DNA from: Muribaculaceae bacterium | GTDB lineage: Bacteria; Bacteroidota; Bacteroidia; Bacteroidales; Muribaculaceae | Length of the DNA: 64,000 nucleotides | Assembly: GCA_017555085.1 (NCBI GenBank) | Contig: JAFZHD010000012.1 | Coordinates: 38,218 to 102,217, forward strand | Direction: 5' to 3' | Shown here: one piece after another, positions 28,301 to 37,636 of the stretch | Layout of the letters: each line of letters starts with the position of its first letter | Numbering within the stretch: the first letter of the stretch is position 1 | Translations under genes and position numbers: made by a program | The notes under the pieces: generated by a model | What the model was told of the DNA's origin: nothing | Databases searched by the model: none | What the model saw: the letters and a program-made list of their open reading frames with translations, nothing else

Positions 28301-29584
28301 TTACATTAAGAATTTCAACATGAATAACGCTGTGAGAATATACATTCCGACTTTAACCTTCTTGTAGTTACCCGAGAGAAGGTTAACTGCAACATAAGCC
28401 AAGTGGCCATAAACGATACCGTCAGAGATGCTATAACACAAGGGCATGAACACGATACACACAAATGCGGGGATTGCTTCGGAATAATCGTTAAAATCGA
28501 TTTTCACAACTGCCGACATCATCATAAGACCCACAAGCACAAGAATGGGTGCTGTTGCAGCCGAGGGAATGGCAAGGAACAAGGGTGCAAAGAAAATAGC
28601 CAACAAGAAGCAGAGACCTGACACCACTGCCGTCAAACCGCTGCGACCGCCTTCGTTAACACCGGCTGCACTTTCCACAAATGTAGTCACCGTACTTGTA
28701 CCCATCATAGCACCGGCTGTTGTTGCGATAGAGTCAACCACAAACGCCTGTTTCAAATGAGGAATTTTGCCGTCTTTAACCATTCCGGCCTTGTGTGTTA
28801 CACCGATAATTGTTCCGATAGTGTCAAACAAGTCAACAAACAACAATGTGAACACAATCACTGCCATTTCTTGCGTAAAAATCTGACTCCATTCAAATTT
28901 CATGAAGATAGGCGCAATTGAAGGAGGTGTACTGAACACACCTGTAAATTGAGTTACTCCCATGGGGATACCTATAATAGATGTGGCCAAAATACCTATA
29001 AGCAACGCTCCTTTCACTTTCTTAACAAGCAAAATCGAAGTGAGCACAAGACCAATCATTGCCAACAATGCCGAGCCATGAGTAACATCACCAATACTTA
29101 CAAGTGTCGCTTCGTTATTAACGATTACTCCACAACTTTGCAAACCAATAAACGCGATGTACAAACCGATACCGACACCTACTGCATTCTTAACCGTGTC
29201 GGGAAGCACATCTACAATCATTTCACGCAAGTTGGTAATTGACAAAATAAAAAAGATAATACCTTCAATAAACACTGCGGTCAATGCAAACTGCCATGAA
29301 TAGCCCAAAATCGAGCATACCGTATAGGCAAAAAAGGCGTTAAGGCCCATACCGGGAGCCAATGCAAAGGGTAATTTTGCAATAAGGCCCATCAAGATAG
29401 TTGCTATACCCGAAATTACTACTGTTGTTGTAAACAACGCCCCTTTATCCATACCGGCATCGGCCAGAATGTTAGGGTTGACAGCCAAGATATAGGCCAT
29501 GGTCAAGAATGTAGTGATACCGGCCATAATCTCGGTTTTCACCGTCGTTTCCTTGGGATTAAATCCAAATAATTTTGCTAACAT
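28301..29584 (-). CDS. NCS2 family nucleobase permease (AzgA-like)
   Basis: A 427-residue inner membrane transporter with about 12-14 helices. The opening LFGFNPKETTVKTEIMAGITTFLTMAYILAVNP contains the standard AzgA block, and GLNAFFAYTVC and LFVDLFDTIGT carry the substrate-site residues of adenine/guanine/hypoxanthine permeases. It should import purine bases with protons. A DUF5020 barrel gene follows at 12 nt. Promoter element at 29611-29618. Confidence 0.93.
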   Translation of the reverse strand: MLAKLFGFNPKETTVKTEIMAGITTFLTMAYILAVNPNILADAGMDKGALFTTTVVISGIATILMGLIAKLPFALAPGMGLNAFFAYTVCSILGYSWQFALTAVFIEGIIFFILSITNLREMIVDVLPDTVKNAVGVGIGLYIAFIGLQSCGVIVNNEATLVSIGDVTHGSALLAMIGLVLTSILLVKKVKGALLIGILATSIIGIPMGVTQFTGVFSTPPSIAPIFMKFEWSQIFTQEMAVIVFTLLFVDLFDTIGTIIGVTHKAGMVKDGKIPHLKQAFVVDSIATTAGAMMGTSTVTTFVESAAGVNEGGRSGLTAVVSGLCFLLAIFFAPLFLAIPSAATAPILVLVGLMMMSAVVKIDFNDYSEAIPAFVCIVFMPLCYSISDGIVYGHLAYVAVNLLSGNYKKVKVGMYILTALFMLKFLM

Positions 29585-29610
29585 TGATTATATAAATTTA
29601 AATTCTACTG

Positions 29611-29618
29611 CAAACTTA
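29611..29618 (-). promoter_or_regulatory. Minus-7 element of the purine permease unit
   Basis: TAAGTTTG on the minus strand, 27 nt upstream of the permease ATG. I saw no purine-riboswitch-like fold in the short leader. Confidence 0.6.
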
Positions 29619-29739
29619 CACATTATTTCACAATTAAGAGAACTTTTGCCCAAGAAATTGGTTTATTCATAATATACAAAGGCACATATCTCAACTCTCA
29701 CACAAATTAATCACGCATTTGTCAAAACCATCCTCCCCC

Positions 29740-30903
29740 ATGAGCAAAAACATCACACAACACATTACATATATCGGCGTCGACGACCACGACCTTGACC
29801 TTTTTGAAGGTCAGTATGCCTTGCCTAACGGCATTTCTTACAACTCATTTATTATATTTGACGAGAAAACCGCGATAATCGACACTGTTGATTTTCGCAA
29901 AAGCGAGGAATGGTGGCACAACCTCGACAAAGCCCTCAACGGTCACAAACCCCATTACCTGATTGTGCACCACATGGAGCCAGACCACTCGGGCAACATT
30001 GCCAAGGTTATCAATCGCTTTCCCGAAATTAAAATCGTTGCATCAGCCAAGGGCATTGCCATGCTTCCGCAATTTTTTGAAGGCATTGATTTTGCCGACA
30101 ACACCATCACCATCAATGACAACGACACCCTCAACCTCGGCCGTCACACACTGCGTTTCATGACCGCACCTATGGTGCATTGGCCCGAAGTAATTGTCAC
30201 CTATGAAACATCAGAGAAAATACTCTTTTCAGCCGACGCCTTTGGCAAGTTCGGAGTATTGAGCCACAACGAAAATTGGGACGACGAAGCACGCCGCTAT
30301 TATTTCAATATCTGTGGCAAATATGGCATACAAGTTCAAGCATTACTCAAAAAAGCCACAGCATTTGACATCGCGACAATCTGCCCCCTTCACGGCCCCA
30401 TATTGAGCAACGATATAGACCACTACTTCGGCCTATATGACACTTGGAGCAAATATGAACCGGAGACCGACGGAGTTTTCATCGCCTATGCCTCAATCTA
30501 TGGCGCAACGGCTCACGCAGCACAAATCCTCGCCCAAATGCTCCACGACCGAGGCGTTGACAACATATCAATCTGCGACCTTTGTCGCGACGACATGTCC
30601 AAGGCATTGAGCGAAGCGTTTCGCATGAGCCGAATGGTTATAGCCTCGGCCTCATACGACGGCGGCCTCTTTCCCGCCATGCACGATTTTCTGCACCACC
30701 TGCTCATCAAGAACTATCAAAACCGCCGCGTCGGCATCATCGAAAACGGCTCATGGGCACCAAGCGCAGCACGCATCATGACCGATATGGTCGGCCGAAT
30801 GAAAAACATCAAACTATCCGAGCCCATCGCCACCATAATCTCACGCATGAAACAGACCGACCTCACAACCCTCTCCCACCTCGCCACCGCCATGACTCAA
30901 TAG
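29740..30903 (+). CDS. FprA-type flavodiiron protein
   Basis: A 387-residue two-domain protein. The metallo-beta-lactamase-like domain has HMEPDH (78-83), the HxExDH diiron motif, and a later histidine in CPLHGP. A flavodoxin domain starts near residue 247 with SIYGATAHAAQ, the FMN phosphate loop. Such proteins reduce oxygen or nitric oxide in anaerobes. The start is taken at the ATG at 29740; an ATG seven codons earlier only adds an unconserved lead. It has no redox partner gene beside it. Confidence 0.93.
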   Translation: MSKNITQHITYIGVDDHDLDLFEGQYALPNGISYNSFIIFDEKTAIIDTVDFRKSEEWWHNLDKALNGHKPHYLIVHHMEPDHSGNIAKVINRFPEIKIVASAKGIAMLPQFFEGIDFADNTITINDNDTLNLGRHTLRFMTAPMVHWPEVIVTYETSEKILFSADAFGKFGVLSHNENWDDEARRYYFNICGKYGIQVQALLKKATAFDIATICPLHGPILSNDIDHYFGLYDTWSKYEPETDGVFIAYASIYGATAHAAQILAQMLHDRGVDNISICDLCRDDMSKALSEAFRMSRMVIASASYDGGLFPAMHDFLHHLLIKNYQNRRVGIIENGSWAPSAARIMTDMVGRMKNIKLSEPIATIISRMKQTDLTTLSHLATAMTQ

Positions 30904-30930
30904 TACATTAAAAGTCCCCAAATTGACTCG

Positions 30931-30950
30931 CACCACACCTGTGGTTGTTT
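30931..30950 (+). terminator. Possible terminator of the flavodiiron gene
   Basis: ACCACA and TGTGGT form a near-perfect palindrome with a 2-nt centre, followed by TGTTTATCT. It is short and the T tract is weak, so it may be an operator instead. Confidence 0.35.
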
Positions 30951-31020
30951 ATCTAAAATAATCTTCATTTTTAACATATTTCAACACCCCTATACCATCA
31001 TTCTTGCCCAACCCACCTGC

Positions 31021-31028
31021 TAACTTTG
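31021..31028 (+). promoter_or_regulatory. Minus-7 element of the two-gene small-protein cassette
   Basis: TAACTTTG, 38 nt before the 32-codon open frame. The only TTG upstream is 14 nt away, shorter than usual. Confidence 0.55.
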
Positions 31029-31066
31029 TGCCATAATCAAAAACGACAATCTAAAATCTGAAAATT

Positions 31067-31165
31067 ATGGCAACAATTATCGCACTTGCAATCACTGCAT
31101 CAATTCTCTCAATCATGAACATTCGTGAAAAATCACAAAACCAAAAGCACTCTAACCAACACTAA
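31067..31165 (+). CDS. Predicted 32-residue small membrane peptide
   Basis: An open frame of 32 codons and TAA: MATIIALAITASILSIMNIR followed by a polar basic tail rich in Lys, Gln, Asn and His. Residues 3-17 form one short hydrophobic helix. It lies between a TAACTTTG element and the 111-residue gene, which starts 5 nt after its stop, so the two look like an operon. No family is recognised. It could be a small membrane protein or a leader peptide controlling the next gene. Confidence 0.5.
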   Translation: MATIIALAITASILSIMNIREKSQNQKHSNQH

Positions 31166-31170
31166 ACACT

Positions 31171-31506
31171 ATGACAACCCTCCAATTTGAAGCAACGGTG
31201 TGTTGCGGCGGCGGAGACGGCGGAGAAATATCTTTTGCCGTAAACATCACCGACGAGGCGCATCAACTAATCACCAACGAAATAACCACGGCACTCAATG
31301 CTCCCGATGCCAATTGGTGCGACGAATGCGATTTAATAGAATCGATATTCAGCGCAAAATTTCCCGAGATTCATCAAATGATTTTGCGCGAGGCACAAAA
31401 CGAGTGTGATGACCTCGGCGAAGACGATATTGACTGCATAATGATTAATTTCGCACACCCATTCCAAGACCTTATCGACATCTACTATGATTCGCTCGAA
31501 GAATAA
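31171..31506 (+). CDS. Hypothetical acidic 111-residue protein
   Basis: An acidic, probably cytosolic protein, MTTLQFEATVCCGGGDGGE at the start, with an unusual CCGGGDGGE turn, a WCDECD cysteine pair near residue 49 and an acidic end. No membrane segment or signal. I do not recognise the family. It is bracketed by the small-peptide frame 5 nt upstream and a strong terminator 20 nt downstream, so the pair is a self-contained unit between the flavodiiron gene and guaB. Confidence 0.7.
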   Translation: MTTLQFEATVCCGGGDGGEISFAVNITDEAHQLITNEITTALNAPDANWCDECDLIESIFSAKFPEIHQMILREAQNECDDLGEDDIDCIMINFAHPFQDLIDIYYDSLEE

Positions 31507-31527
31507 CCCTTTATCAACCCGTCATAT

Positions 31528-31550
31528 AGCCCCTTTAATGGGGCTTTTTT
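31528..31550 (+). terminator. Terminator of the small-protein cassette
   Basis: AGCCCC (31528-31533), a 6-nt loop, GGGGCT (31540-31545) and a T run. Confidence 0.9.
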
Positions 31551-31665
31551 ATTGAAACAAGCACCCAAACGACACCTGCTAACAGGCACTTTTCACCCCT
31601 TCTCATGGCAAATTGCGCAAAAACGCATAAAAAAGATAAATCTACACGCAAAAAATAAGGTTACA

Positions 31666-31699
31666 TTTGGTTATTTACTCAAAAAAGTTTGTACCTTTG
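31666..31699 (+). promoter_or_regulatory. Promoter of guaB
   Basis: TTTG (31666-31669), a 22-nt gap and TACCTTTG (31692-31699), 29 nt before the guaB ATG. This position argues for the start at 31729, since upstream in-frame codons would lie before the transcription start. Confidence 0.7.
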
Positions 31700-31728
31700 C
31701 ATGCAATAAAATCAAAAGCATCATTTTT

Positions 31729-33207
31729 ATGTCATTTATTGCAGATAGAGTAAAAATGGACGGTCTCACTTTTGACGATGTCCTCTTGATTCCGGCTTAC
31801 TCGGAAGTACTCCCCCGATGTGTAGATCTCACTACAAAATTCTCTCGTAACATAACTTTGAATGTGCCCATCGTTTCGGCCGCTATGGATACCGTTACCG
31901 AAGCACAACTCGCTATCGCCATCGCTCGCGAAGGTGGTATCGGTGTTATTCACAAGAATATGTCTATCGCCGAACAAGCCCGTCAGGTTCACGCCGTAAA
32001 ACGCGCCGAAAACGGTATGATTTACGACCCCGTAACCATCAAGAAAGGCAGCACTGTGCAAGACGCCCTCAACATGATGGCCGAATATCACATTGGCGGT
32101 ATTCCCGTTGTTGACGACAACAACAAGTTGCTCGGTATCGTTACAAACCGCGACTTGCGCTTTGAACTTGACCGCACTCGTCTCATTGACGAAGTGATGA
32201 CTTCTGAAAACCTCGTCACAACAAACCAATCTACAAATCTTGAAGAAGCTGCACAAATTCTGCAAGAGCACAAAATCGAAAAACTCCCCGTAGTTGACAA
32301 CGAAGGTCACCTCATCGGTCTCGTTACATATAAAGATATCACCAAAGCCAAAGACAAACCCTTTGCATGCAAAGACAGCCTCGGCCGCCTTCGCGTAGCA
32401 GCAGGTGTTGGTGTTACTGGCGACAGCATGGAACGCGTTGACGCGCTCGTTGAAGCTGGCGTTGATGCTATCGTTATCGACACAGCACACGGCCACACTA
32501 AAGGCGTAGTTGGCGTGCTTCGTGCCGTTAAAGAAAAATATCCCCACATCGATGTAGTTGTTGGTAACATCGCTACCGGCGAAGCCGCTAAATATCTCGT
32601 TGAAAACGGCGCTGACGGCGTTAAAGTAGGTATCGGTCCCGGTTCTATCTGTACAACTCGCGTTATTGCCGGTGTTGGTGTTCCCCAATTAAGCGCAGTA
32701 TATGATGTAGCAAAAGCTCTCGAAGGCACAGGCGTGCCCTTAATTGCTGACGGCGGTATCCGCTATTCAGGCGACATCGTTAAGGCTCTCGCTGCAGGCG
32801 CTTACTCTGTAATGCTCGGCGGTATGCTCGCAGGTGTTGAAGAGTCTCCCGGCGAAACAATCATCTACAACGGCCGTAAATATAAAGCATATCGCGGCAT
32901 GGGTTCACTCGAAGCAATGGAAAAAGGTTCAAAAGACCGTTATTTCCAAGCAGGCGAAGCCGACACCAAGAAACTCGTTCCCGAAGGTATTGCCGCTCGC
33001 GTTCCCTACAAAGGCTTGCTCTATGAAGTGGTTTACCAAATGCTCGGCGGTCTCCGTGCCGGTATGGGTTACTGCGGTGCAGAAAACATCGAGAAACTCC
33101 ACACAGCCAAGTTCACTCGCATCACTAATGCCGGTGTTGCCGAAAGCCACCCCCACGATGTGGCTATCACAAGTGAAGCGCCCAATTACAGCGCATCACA
33201 CCAATAA
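31729..33207 (+). CDS. guaB: Inosine-5'-monophosphate dehydrogenase
   Basis: A 492-residue enzyme making XMP from IMP, the committed step to [23 protein letters not shown] opens the TIM barrel, two CBS domains are inserted at about 95-210, and [12 protein letters not shown] near 300-311 holds the catalytic cysteine. The GMGSLEAM flap follows. The frame is open to 31552, but the promoter at 31666-31699 and the family N-terminus fix the start at 31729. Confidence 0.97.
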   Translation: MSFIADRVKMDGLTFDDVLLIPAYSEVLPRCVDLTTKFSRNITLNVPIVSAAMDTVTEAQLAIAIAREGGIGVIHKNMSIAEQARQVHAVKRAENGMIYDPVTIKKGSTVQDALNMMAEYHIGGIPVVDDNNKLLGIVTNRDLRFELDRTRLIDEVMTSENLVTTNQSTNLEEAAQILQEHKIEKLPVVDNEGHLIGLVTYKDITKAKDKPFACKDSLGRLRVAAGVGVTGDSMERVDALVEAGVDAIVIDTAHGHTKGVVGVLRAVKEKYPHIDVVVGNIATGEAAKYLVENGADGVKVGIGPGSICTTRVIAGVGVPQLSAVYDVAKALEGTGVPLIADGGIRYSGDIVKALAAGAYSVMLGGMLAGVEESPGETIIYNGRKYKAYRGMGSLEAMEKGSKDRYFQAGEADTKKLVPEGIAARVPYKGLLYEVVYQMLGGLRAGMGYCGAENIEKLHTAKFTRITNAGVAESHPHDVAITSEAPNYSASHQ

Positions 33208-33245
33208 TGGGCAATGCCGTCATAAAGCATAACTAAAATTGTAAT

Positions 33246-33297
33246 AGAGATATAATAAAACACAATGTGTTTCCGTTATATCTCTATACTTTTTTAT
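33246..33297 (+). terminator. Terminator after guaB
   Basis: AGAGATATAA (33246-33255) pairs with TTATATCTCT (33276-33285). A second inner stem AAACACA/TGTGTTT lies in the loop, and ACTTTTTTATT follows. Confidence 0.85.
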
Positions 33298-33335
33298 TAT
33301 CACTGATTAAAATCGTCTTAAATAAGCAAATTACA

Positions 33336-35258
33336 ATGAAAAAACTTATTCTGTCGGCGGCCTTGTTGACTGCAACATTGCTTTCAGCATCAGCCAAAAA
33401 CAATGACCCGGTGCTCATGACCATCAACGGCAAAGATGTGCGCCTCAGCGAATTTCAATACCTTTATAACAAAAACAACAGCCAACAAATTCAACAGCAA
33501 TCGCTCGATGAGTATGTTGACATGTTTGTAACATACAAACTCAAAGTTGCCGACGCCGAAGCAGCAGGCATTGACACCACAATGTCATTTGTTCGCGAAT
33601 TCAAAGGCTACCGCAACGAGTTGGCCCGTCCCTACCTCACTGATGCTTCTGTTCGCGACAGTCTCATCAAAGTCGCATACAGCCACATGGCCGAAGATGT
33701 TGATGTGAGCCACATCATGATGACATATACAGGCGACCACGACATGGACACCAAAACCACCGCTACGCTCGACAGCATTCGCACCGCTATCATCAACGGC
33801 GCTAGCTTTGAAGAAGCGGCAGTGAAACACTCAATTGACCGTTCAGCCGTGCAAAACCACGGCCGCATGGGCTTTATCACAGCCGGCCGTTTCCCCTATG
33901 CTTGGGAAGATGCAGCATACAATACTGCCGTTGGCGAAATCTCACCTGTTATTCAATCTCCCTTCGGTTTCCACATCGTGAAAGTGCATGACCGCCGCCC
34001 CAACCAAGGCAAGGCTCTCGTTCAGCACATCTTGAAACTCACTCACGGCAAAACTCCCGAAGAAGCAATCAAACAAAAAGAGCGCATCGACTCTATATAC
34101 AACCTCGTTGTTAACGGCGGAGATTTCAGCGAAATAGCAAGAATTGAAAGCGAAGACCCCGGTTCGGCTCGCGATGGCGGTAAACTCCGTTGGTTTGGTG
34201 CTGGTGAAATGGTTAAACCCTTTGAGCAAACATCATTTGCACTCGCTGTGGGCGAAATCAGCCAACCCTTTCAAACAAACTACGGTTTCCACATCATCAA
34301 AAAACTTGACAGCAAAGGCGTTCCCACTTTTGAAGAAGCAAAACAAGATATCATAAACGCTATCGAGAACGACGAACGCAACACTATGGGCGAACGCAAA
34401 AAACTCGCGCTCCTCAAAAGCGAACACAAATCTCAAATCGTGCAATCGTCAATGGACGAAATTCGCAAAGCGCTCGTTAAGAATGGAGGCTATGACTCTG
34501 CTTTCATCGCAGCATACACCAACAGCAAATTGCCCGTTATCAAAATCGGCAAAAAGACCATTCCTTTCTCAAAAGCGATGCAAAGCATGCCTGTTACAGC
34601 CAACCTCAACCCCGAGCACGGCTACACTTTCATCTACTCTAACATTTCAGGCTTGTTAGATGCCGAAACATTGAACTACGAAACCGAACAACTCGACAAA
34701 AAATATCCCGAATTCCGCGACCTTCTCAACGAATATCGCGACGGTATGTTATTGTTTGAAATCAGCAACCGCAATGTTTGGGACAAAGCAGCCAAAGACA
34801 AAGAAGGTCTTGAAGCTTATTTCCAAGCCAACAAAGCCAACTACACATGGGAATCGCCCAAATACAAAGGCGTGGTTATCTTTGCGACAAGCGACTCGGT
34901 GTGTGCCGAAATCGACAAATTCCTCGCAGCAAACCCCATGGCTAACGAGGCTGTTGCAAAAGCAGTTCGCCAACAATTTGGCCGTGATGTAAAAATCGAA
35001 CGCGTAATCGCTGCCAAAGGTGAAAACGCTATCATCGACCACATCGCATTTGGTGCTGACAAACCCGCCCCCAAAGGCAAATGGGTTGCATTTACCACCT
35101 ACAACGGCAAAGTTATCGACTGCCCCGAAGAGGCTGCCGATGTTCGCGGTCCTGTAACATCTGACTACCAAAACGCACTCGAAAAAGAATGGGTTAACTC
35201 TTTGCACGACAAATATCGCGTGAAGATTAATAAAAAGGTGCTTAATAAAGTAAAATGA
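33336..35258 (+). CDS. Periplasmic peptidyl-prolyl isomerase with two rotamase domains
   Basis: A 640-residue exported folding factor. The signal peptide is MKKLILSAALLTATLLSASA. A SurA-N-like region is followed by two parvulin (PpiC) domains, each with the typical end GFHIVKVHDRRP near 225 and GFHIIKKLDSKG near 325, and a long C-terminal part of unknown fold. The ATG at 33336 is used since it begins the signal peptide. It is the first of three related genes that probably serve outer membrane protein folding. Confidence 0.9.
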   Translation: MKKLILSAALLTATLLSASAKNNDPVLMTINGKDVRLSEFQYLYNKNNSQQIQQQSLDEYVDMFVTYKLKVADAEAAGIDTTMSFVREFKGYRNELARPYLTDASVRDSLIKVAYSHMAEDVDVSHIMMTYTGDHDMDTKTTATLDSIRTAIINGASFEEAAVKHSIDRSAVQNHGRMGFITAGRFPYAWEDAAYNTAVGEISPVIQSPFGFHIVKVHDRRPNQGKALVQHILKLTHGKTPEEAIKQKERIDSIYNLVVNGGDFSEIARIESEDPGSARDGGKLRWFGAGEMVKPFEQTSFALAVGEISQPFQTNYGFHIIKKLDSKGVPTFEEAKQDIINAIENDERNTMGERKKLALLKSEHKSQIVQSSMDEIRKALVKNGGYDSAFIAAYTNSKLPVIKIGKKTIPFSKAMQSMPVTANLNPEHGYTFIYSNISGLLDAETLNYETEQLDKKYPEFRDLLNEYRDGMLLFEISNRNVWDKAAKDKEGLEAYFQANKANYTWESPKYKGVVIFATSDSVCAEIDKFLAANPMANEAVAKAVRQQFGRDVKIERVIAAKGENAIIDHIAFGADKPAPKGKWVAFTTYNGKVIDCPEEAADVRGPVTSDYQNALEKEWVNSLHDKYRVKINKKVLNKVK

Positions 35259-35314
35259 TTTTAATCAGTCTTGATTTTCTTTAAGTAATTGTCGCTTATC
35301 CCTCAATTTTTTAT

Positions 35315-35322
35315 TAATTTTG
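35315..35322 (+). promoter_or_regulatory. Minus-7 element before the SurA-N-like lipoprotein gene
   Basis: TAATTTTG, 23 nt before the ATG at 35346. It gives the second folding gene its own transcription start. Confidence 0.55.
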
Positions 35323-35345
35323 GGGTGAATTAAAACGACAATAAA

Positions 35346-36215
35346 ATGAAAATCATTTCTCGATATATCCTCATACTGACAACGCTATCGTTATTTGCCT
35401 CTTGCGGCAACGACGAGCGCGTTTCAGATGAGGATATATTGGTTAAAGTGGGCAAGGAATATTTAACCAAAAACGAATTGAGCCAAAACATGCCCTATGG
35501 CCTCAGCGAGTCAGACAGCACAAAGTTTGCACGCGCCTATATCCGCTCGTGGATTGACAGCAAGACATTGGGCGAGATAGCCGCCAAAAACATCAACGAC
35601 CTGTCGCGCATAAACCGCATGGTTGACGAGTATCGCAACCAACTAATCATGTGGGAATACCGACAGCAAATGTACGAAACACGCGCCGACAAAGAACTGT
35701 CGGCCGACTCTATCGCCGCCTACTACGAAGTCCATAAAAGCGAGTTTACAACAACCGGCCCATACATCAAAGGCATTTACATCAAAGTTGCCGACCACGC
35801 CGCCAACCTTGACAAGCTCAAAAAATGGTATCGTTCAGAGAAAGCCGAAGACATCGACAACATTGAGAAATTCGGATTGTCAGAGGCCATTCACTACGAC
35901 TATTTCCGCGACCGTTGGGTTGATTGGGAACAAATCGAATCAAAAATTCCCTATGATTTCGGCCGCAATCACGACTCTTTTCTCAAAACAAACAAGAATC
36001 TCGAAACATCTATCGGCGGATTTACCTATCTGCTAAATATCACCGACTACCTGCCCACAGGCTCGGTTATGCCTCTTGAAATCGCATCGCAACACATACG
36101 CGAAACCATCATCAATCGCCGCCGATTGGAATATGACCGCATGTTGCGCCAAGATTTATATGAAAAGGGTATTAAAGACGGCGATATTATGATTTTATGT
36201 GACTTGGAATCGTGA
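35346..36215 (+). CDS. SurA-N-like lipoprotein without a rotamase domain
   Basis: A 289-residue lipoprotein: the signal peptide ends LFASC, with Cys20 as lipidation site. Residues 30-110 (ILVKVGKEYLTKNELSQNMP) resemble the N-terminal chaperone region of SurA-like isomerases. No parvulin G-F-H-I-I block is present, so isomerase activity is unlikely. It lies between two rotamase-bearing genes, and its retained helical part suggests a membrane-tethered chaperone. Function is inferred from context. Confidence 0.75.
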   Translation: MKIISRYILILTTLSLFASCGNDERVSDEDILVKVGKEYLTKNELSQNMPYGLSESDSTKFARAYIRSWIDSKTLGEIAAKNINDLSRINRMVDEYRNQLIMWEYRQQMYETRADKELSADSIAAYYEVHKSEFTTTGPYIKGIYIKVADHAANLDKLKKWYRSEKAEDIDNIEKFGLSEAIHYDYFRDRWVDWEQIESKIPYDFGRNHDSFLKTNKNLETSIGGFTYLLNITDYLPTGSVMPLEIASQHIRETIINRRRLEYDRMLRQDLYEKGIKDGDIMILCDLES

Positions 36216-36234
36216 TTAATTCCCAAGAATAATG

Positions 36235-36242
36235 TAACTTTG
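36235..36242 (+). promoter_or_regulatory. Minus-7 element of surA
   Basis: TAACTTTG, 26 nt before the GTG start codon of the SurA-type gene. Confidence 0.6.
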
Positions 36243-36268
36243 TAACACAAACTATAATTGACAAAATC

Positions 36269-37633
36269 GTGAAACTAAAAATACTTGCTTTCTGCTTGAC
36301 ATGCGTCGCTTTCGCATCACTCATCTCGGCTCAAAACAACATTGCCGAAGAAGTGGCATGGGTTATTGGCGACCAACCTATCTGGAAATCTGAAATAGAA
36401 GAAATGTATCAACAAATGCAATATGAGCGCACACCCATCAATGGCGACCCCTATTGCGTTATTCCCGAGCGTCTCGCTGTTGAGAAACTCTATCTCCACC
36501 AAGCCGAACTCGACACCGTTGAGGTGCAAGAAGGCATGGTGGCACAAGAAGTTGACGCCCGCATCAACTATTACATCACAAACCTCGGTTCAAAAGAGAA
36601 AGTTGAGCAGTATTTCAACAAAACCATTCCGCAGTTGAAAGAAGACATGACCGAAAGCATTCGCAACATGCAAAAAATCAGAATGGTTCAAAACTCCCTC
36701 ACAAAAGACCTCAAAACAACTCCGTCAGATGTTCGCAAGTATTTCAGCAACCTCGACCAAGACAGCGTTCCCTATGTGCCCTTGCAGGTCGAAGTACAAA
36801 TCATGACCATCAACCCCGTCATTCCACGCGAAGAAATTGACGAAGTGAAAGCACGCTTGCGCGAGTATTCTGAACGCATCAATAGTGGCGAAGCCGATTT
36901 CTCAACTCTCGCCATTCTCTATTCAGAAGACGGTAGCAGCATGTATGGCGGCGAAATCGGTTTCCGCGGCCGCTCGGCTCTCGTTCCCGAATATGCAGCA
37001 GTTGCATTCAACCTCAACGACACAAAGAAAGTGTCTAAAATCGTTGAGACCGAATATGGTTACCACATCATCCAACTTATTGAAAAGCGTGGCGACCGCA
37101 TCAACACACGCCACATTCTTTTGCGTCCCAAAGTGTCGGACAAAGACCTCGAAATCGCAATCAACCGTCTTGACACTATTCGCACCGACATTCTTGAAGG
37201 CAAAGTGACCTTTGAAGAACTTGTTCCCTATGTGTCGCAAGACAAAGACACCCGTTACAGCAAAGGTATGATGGTAAACCAAAACACCAACTCTACCCGC
37301 TTTGAAATGTCACAACTTCCCCAAGAAGTGGCAAAAGTGGTTAACACAATGAAAGTCGGCGAAATCTCAATGCCTTTCATCATGAAAAGCAGCAAAAGCA
37401 ACCGCGACATTGTGGCTATCGTAAAACTGACTAACCGCATCGACGCCCATAAAGCCAACCTCTCTGATGACTTCCAAATGATTAAAGGCATGTATGAAAA
37501 CGCCCGAAAAGAAGAAATCATCAAAGAGTGGCTCGACAAAAAAATCAAAGACACATACATTCGCATCGAAGACGGTTGGAACAACTGCGAGTTTGAGCAT
37601 CAAGGCTGGATAAAAGCAAAAAAGACCGAATAA
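36269..37633 (+). CDS. surA: SurA-type periplasmic peptidyl-prolyl isomerase/chaperone
   Basis: A 454-residue exported protein starting at a GTG codon. The signal peptide is followed by IAEEVAWVIGDQPIWKSEIE, the SurA N-terminal chaperone domain, and two parvulin domains, with YGYHIIQLIEKRG near 268 closing the first. It should escort unfolded outer membrane proteins across the periplasm. GTG is supported by the promoter 26 nt upstream and by the hydrophobic signal that starts at once. The next gene (OstA-like) begins 3 nt after its stop. Confidence 0.92.
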   Translation: MKLKILAFCLTCVAFASLISAQNNIAEEVAWVIGDQPIWKSEIEEMYQQMQYERTPINGDPYCVIPERLAVEKLYLHQAELDTVEVQEGMVAQEVDARINYYITNLGSKEKVEQYFNKTIPQLKEDMTESIRNMQKIRMVQNSLTKDLKTTPSDVRKYFSNLDQDSVPYVPLQVEVQIMTINPVIPREEIDEVKARLREYSERINSGEADFSTLAILYSEDGSSMYGGEIGFRGRSALVPEYAAVAFNLNDTKKVSKIVETEYGYHIIQLIEKRGDRINTRHILLRPKVSDKDLEIAINRLDTIRTDILEGKVTFEELVPYVSQDKDTRYSKGMMVNQNTNSTRFEMSQLPQEVAKVVNTMKVGEISMPFIMKSSKSNRDIVAIVKLTNRIDAHKANLSDDFQMIKGMYENARKEEIIKEWLDKKIKDTYIRIEDGWNNCEFEHQGWIKAKKTE

Positions 37634-37636
37634 TAA

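Noticed and set aside
29585..29640. Purine riboswitch before the nucleobase permease
   Set aside because: The leader after the minus-7 element is under 30 nt, too short for the aptamer.
31732..32688. A 318-codon open frame on the minus strand
   Set aside because: It lies wholly antisense to guaB, which has all family motifs. The composition (many Phe, Asn, Val) is that of a shadow frame.
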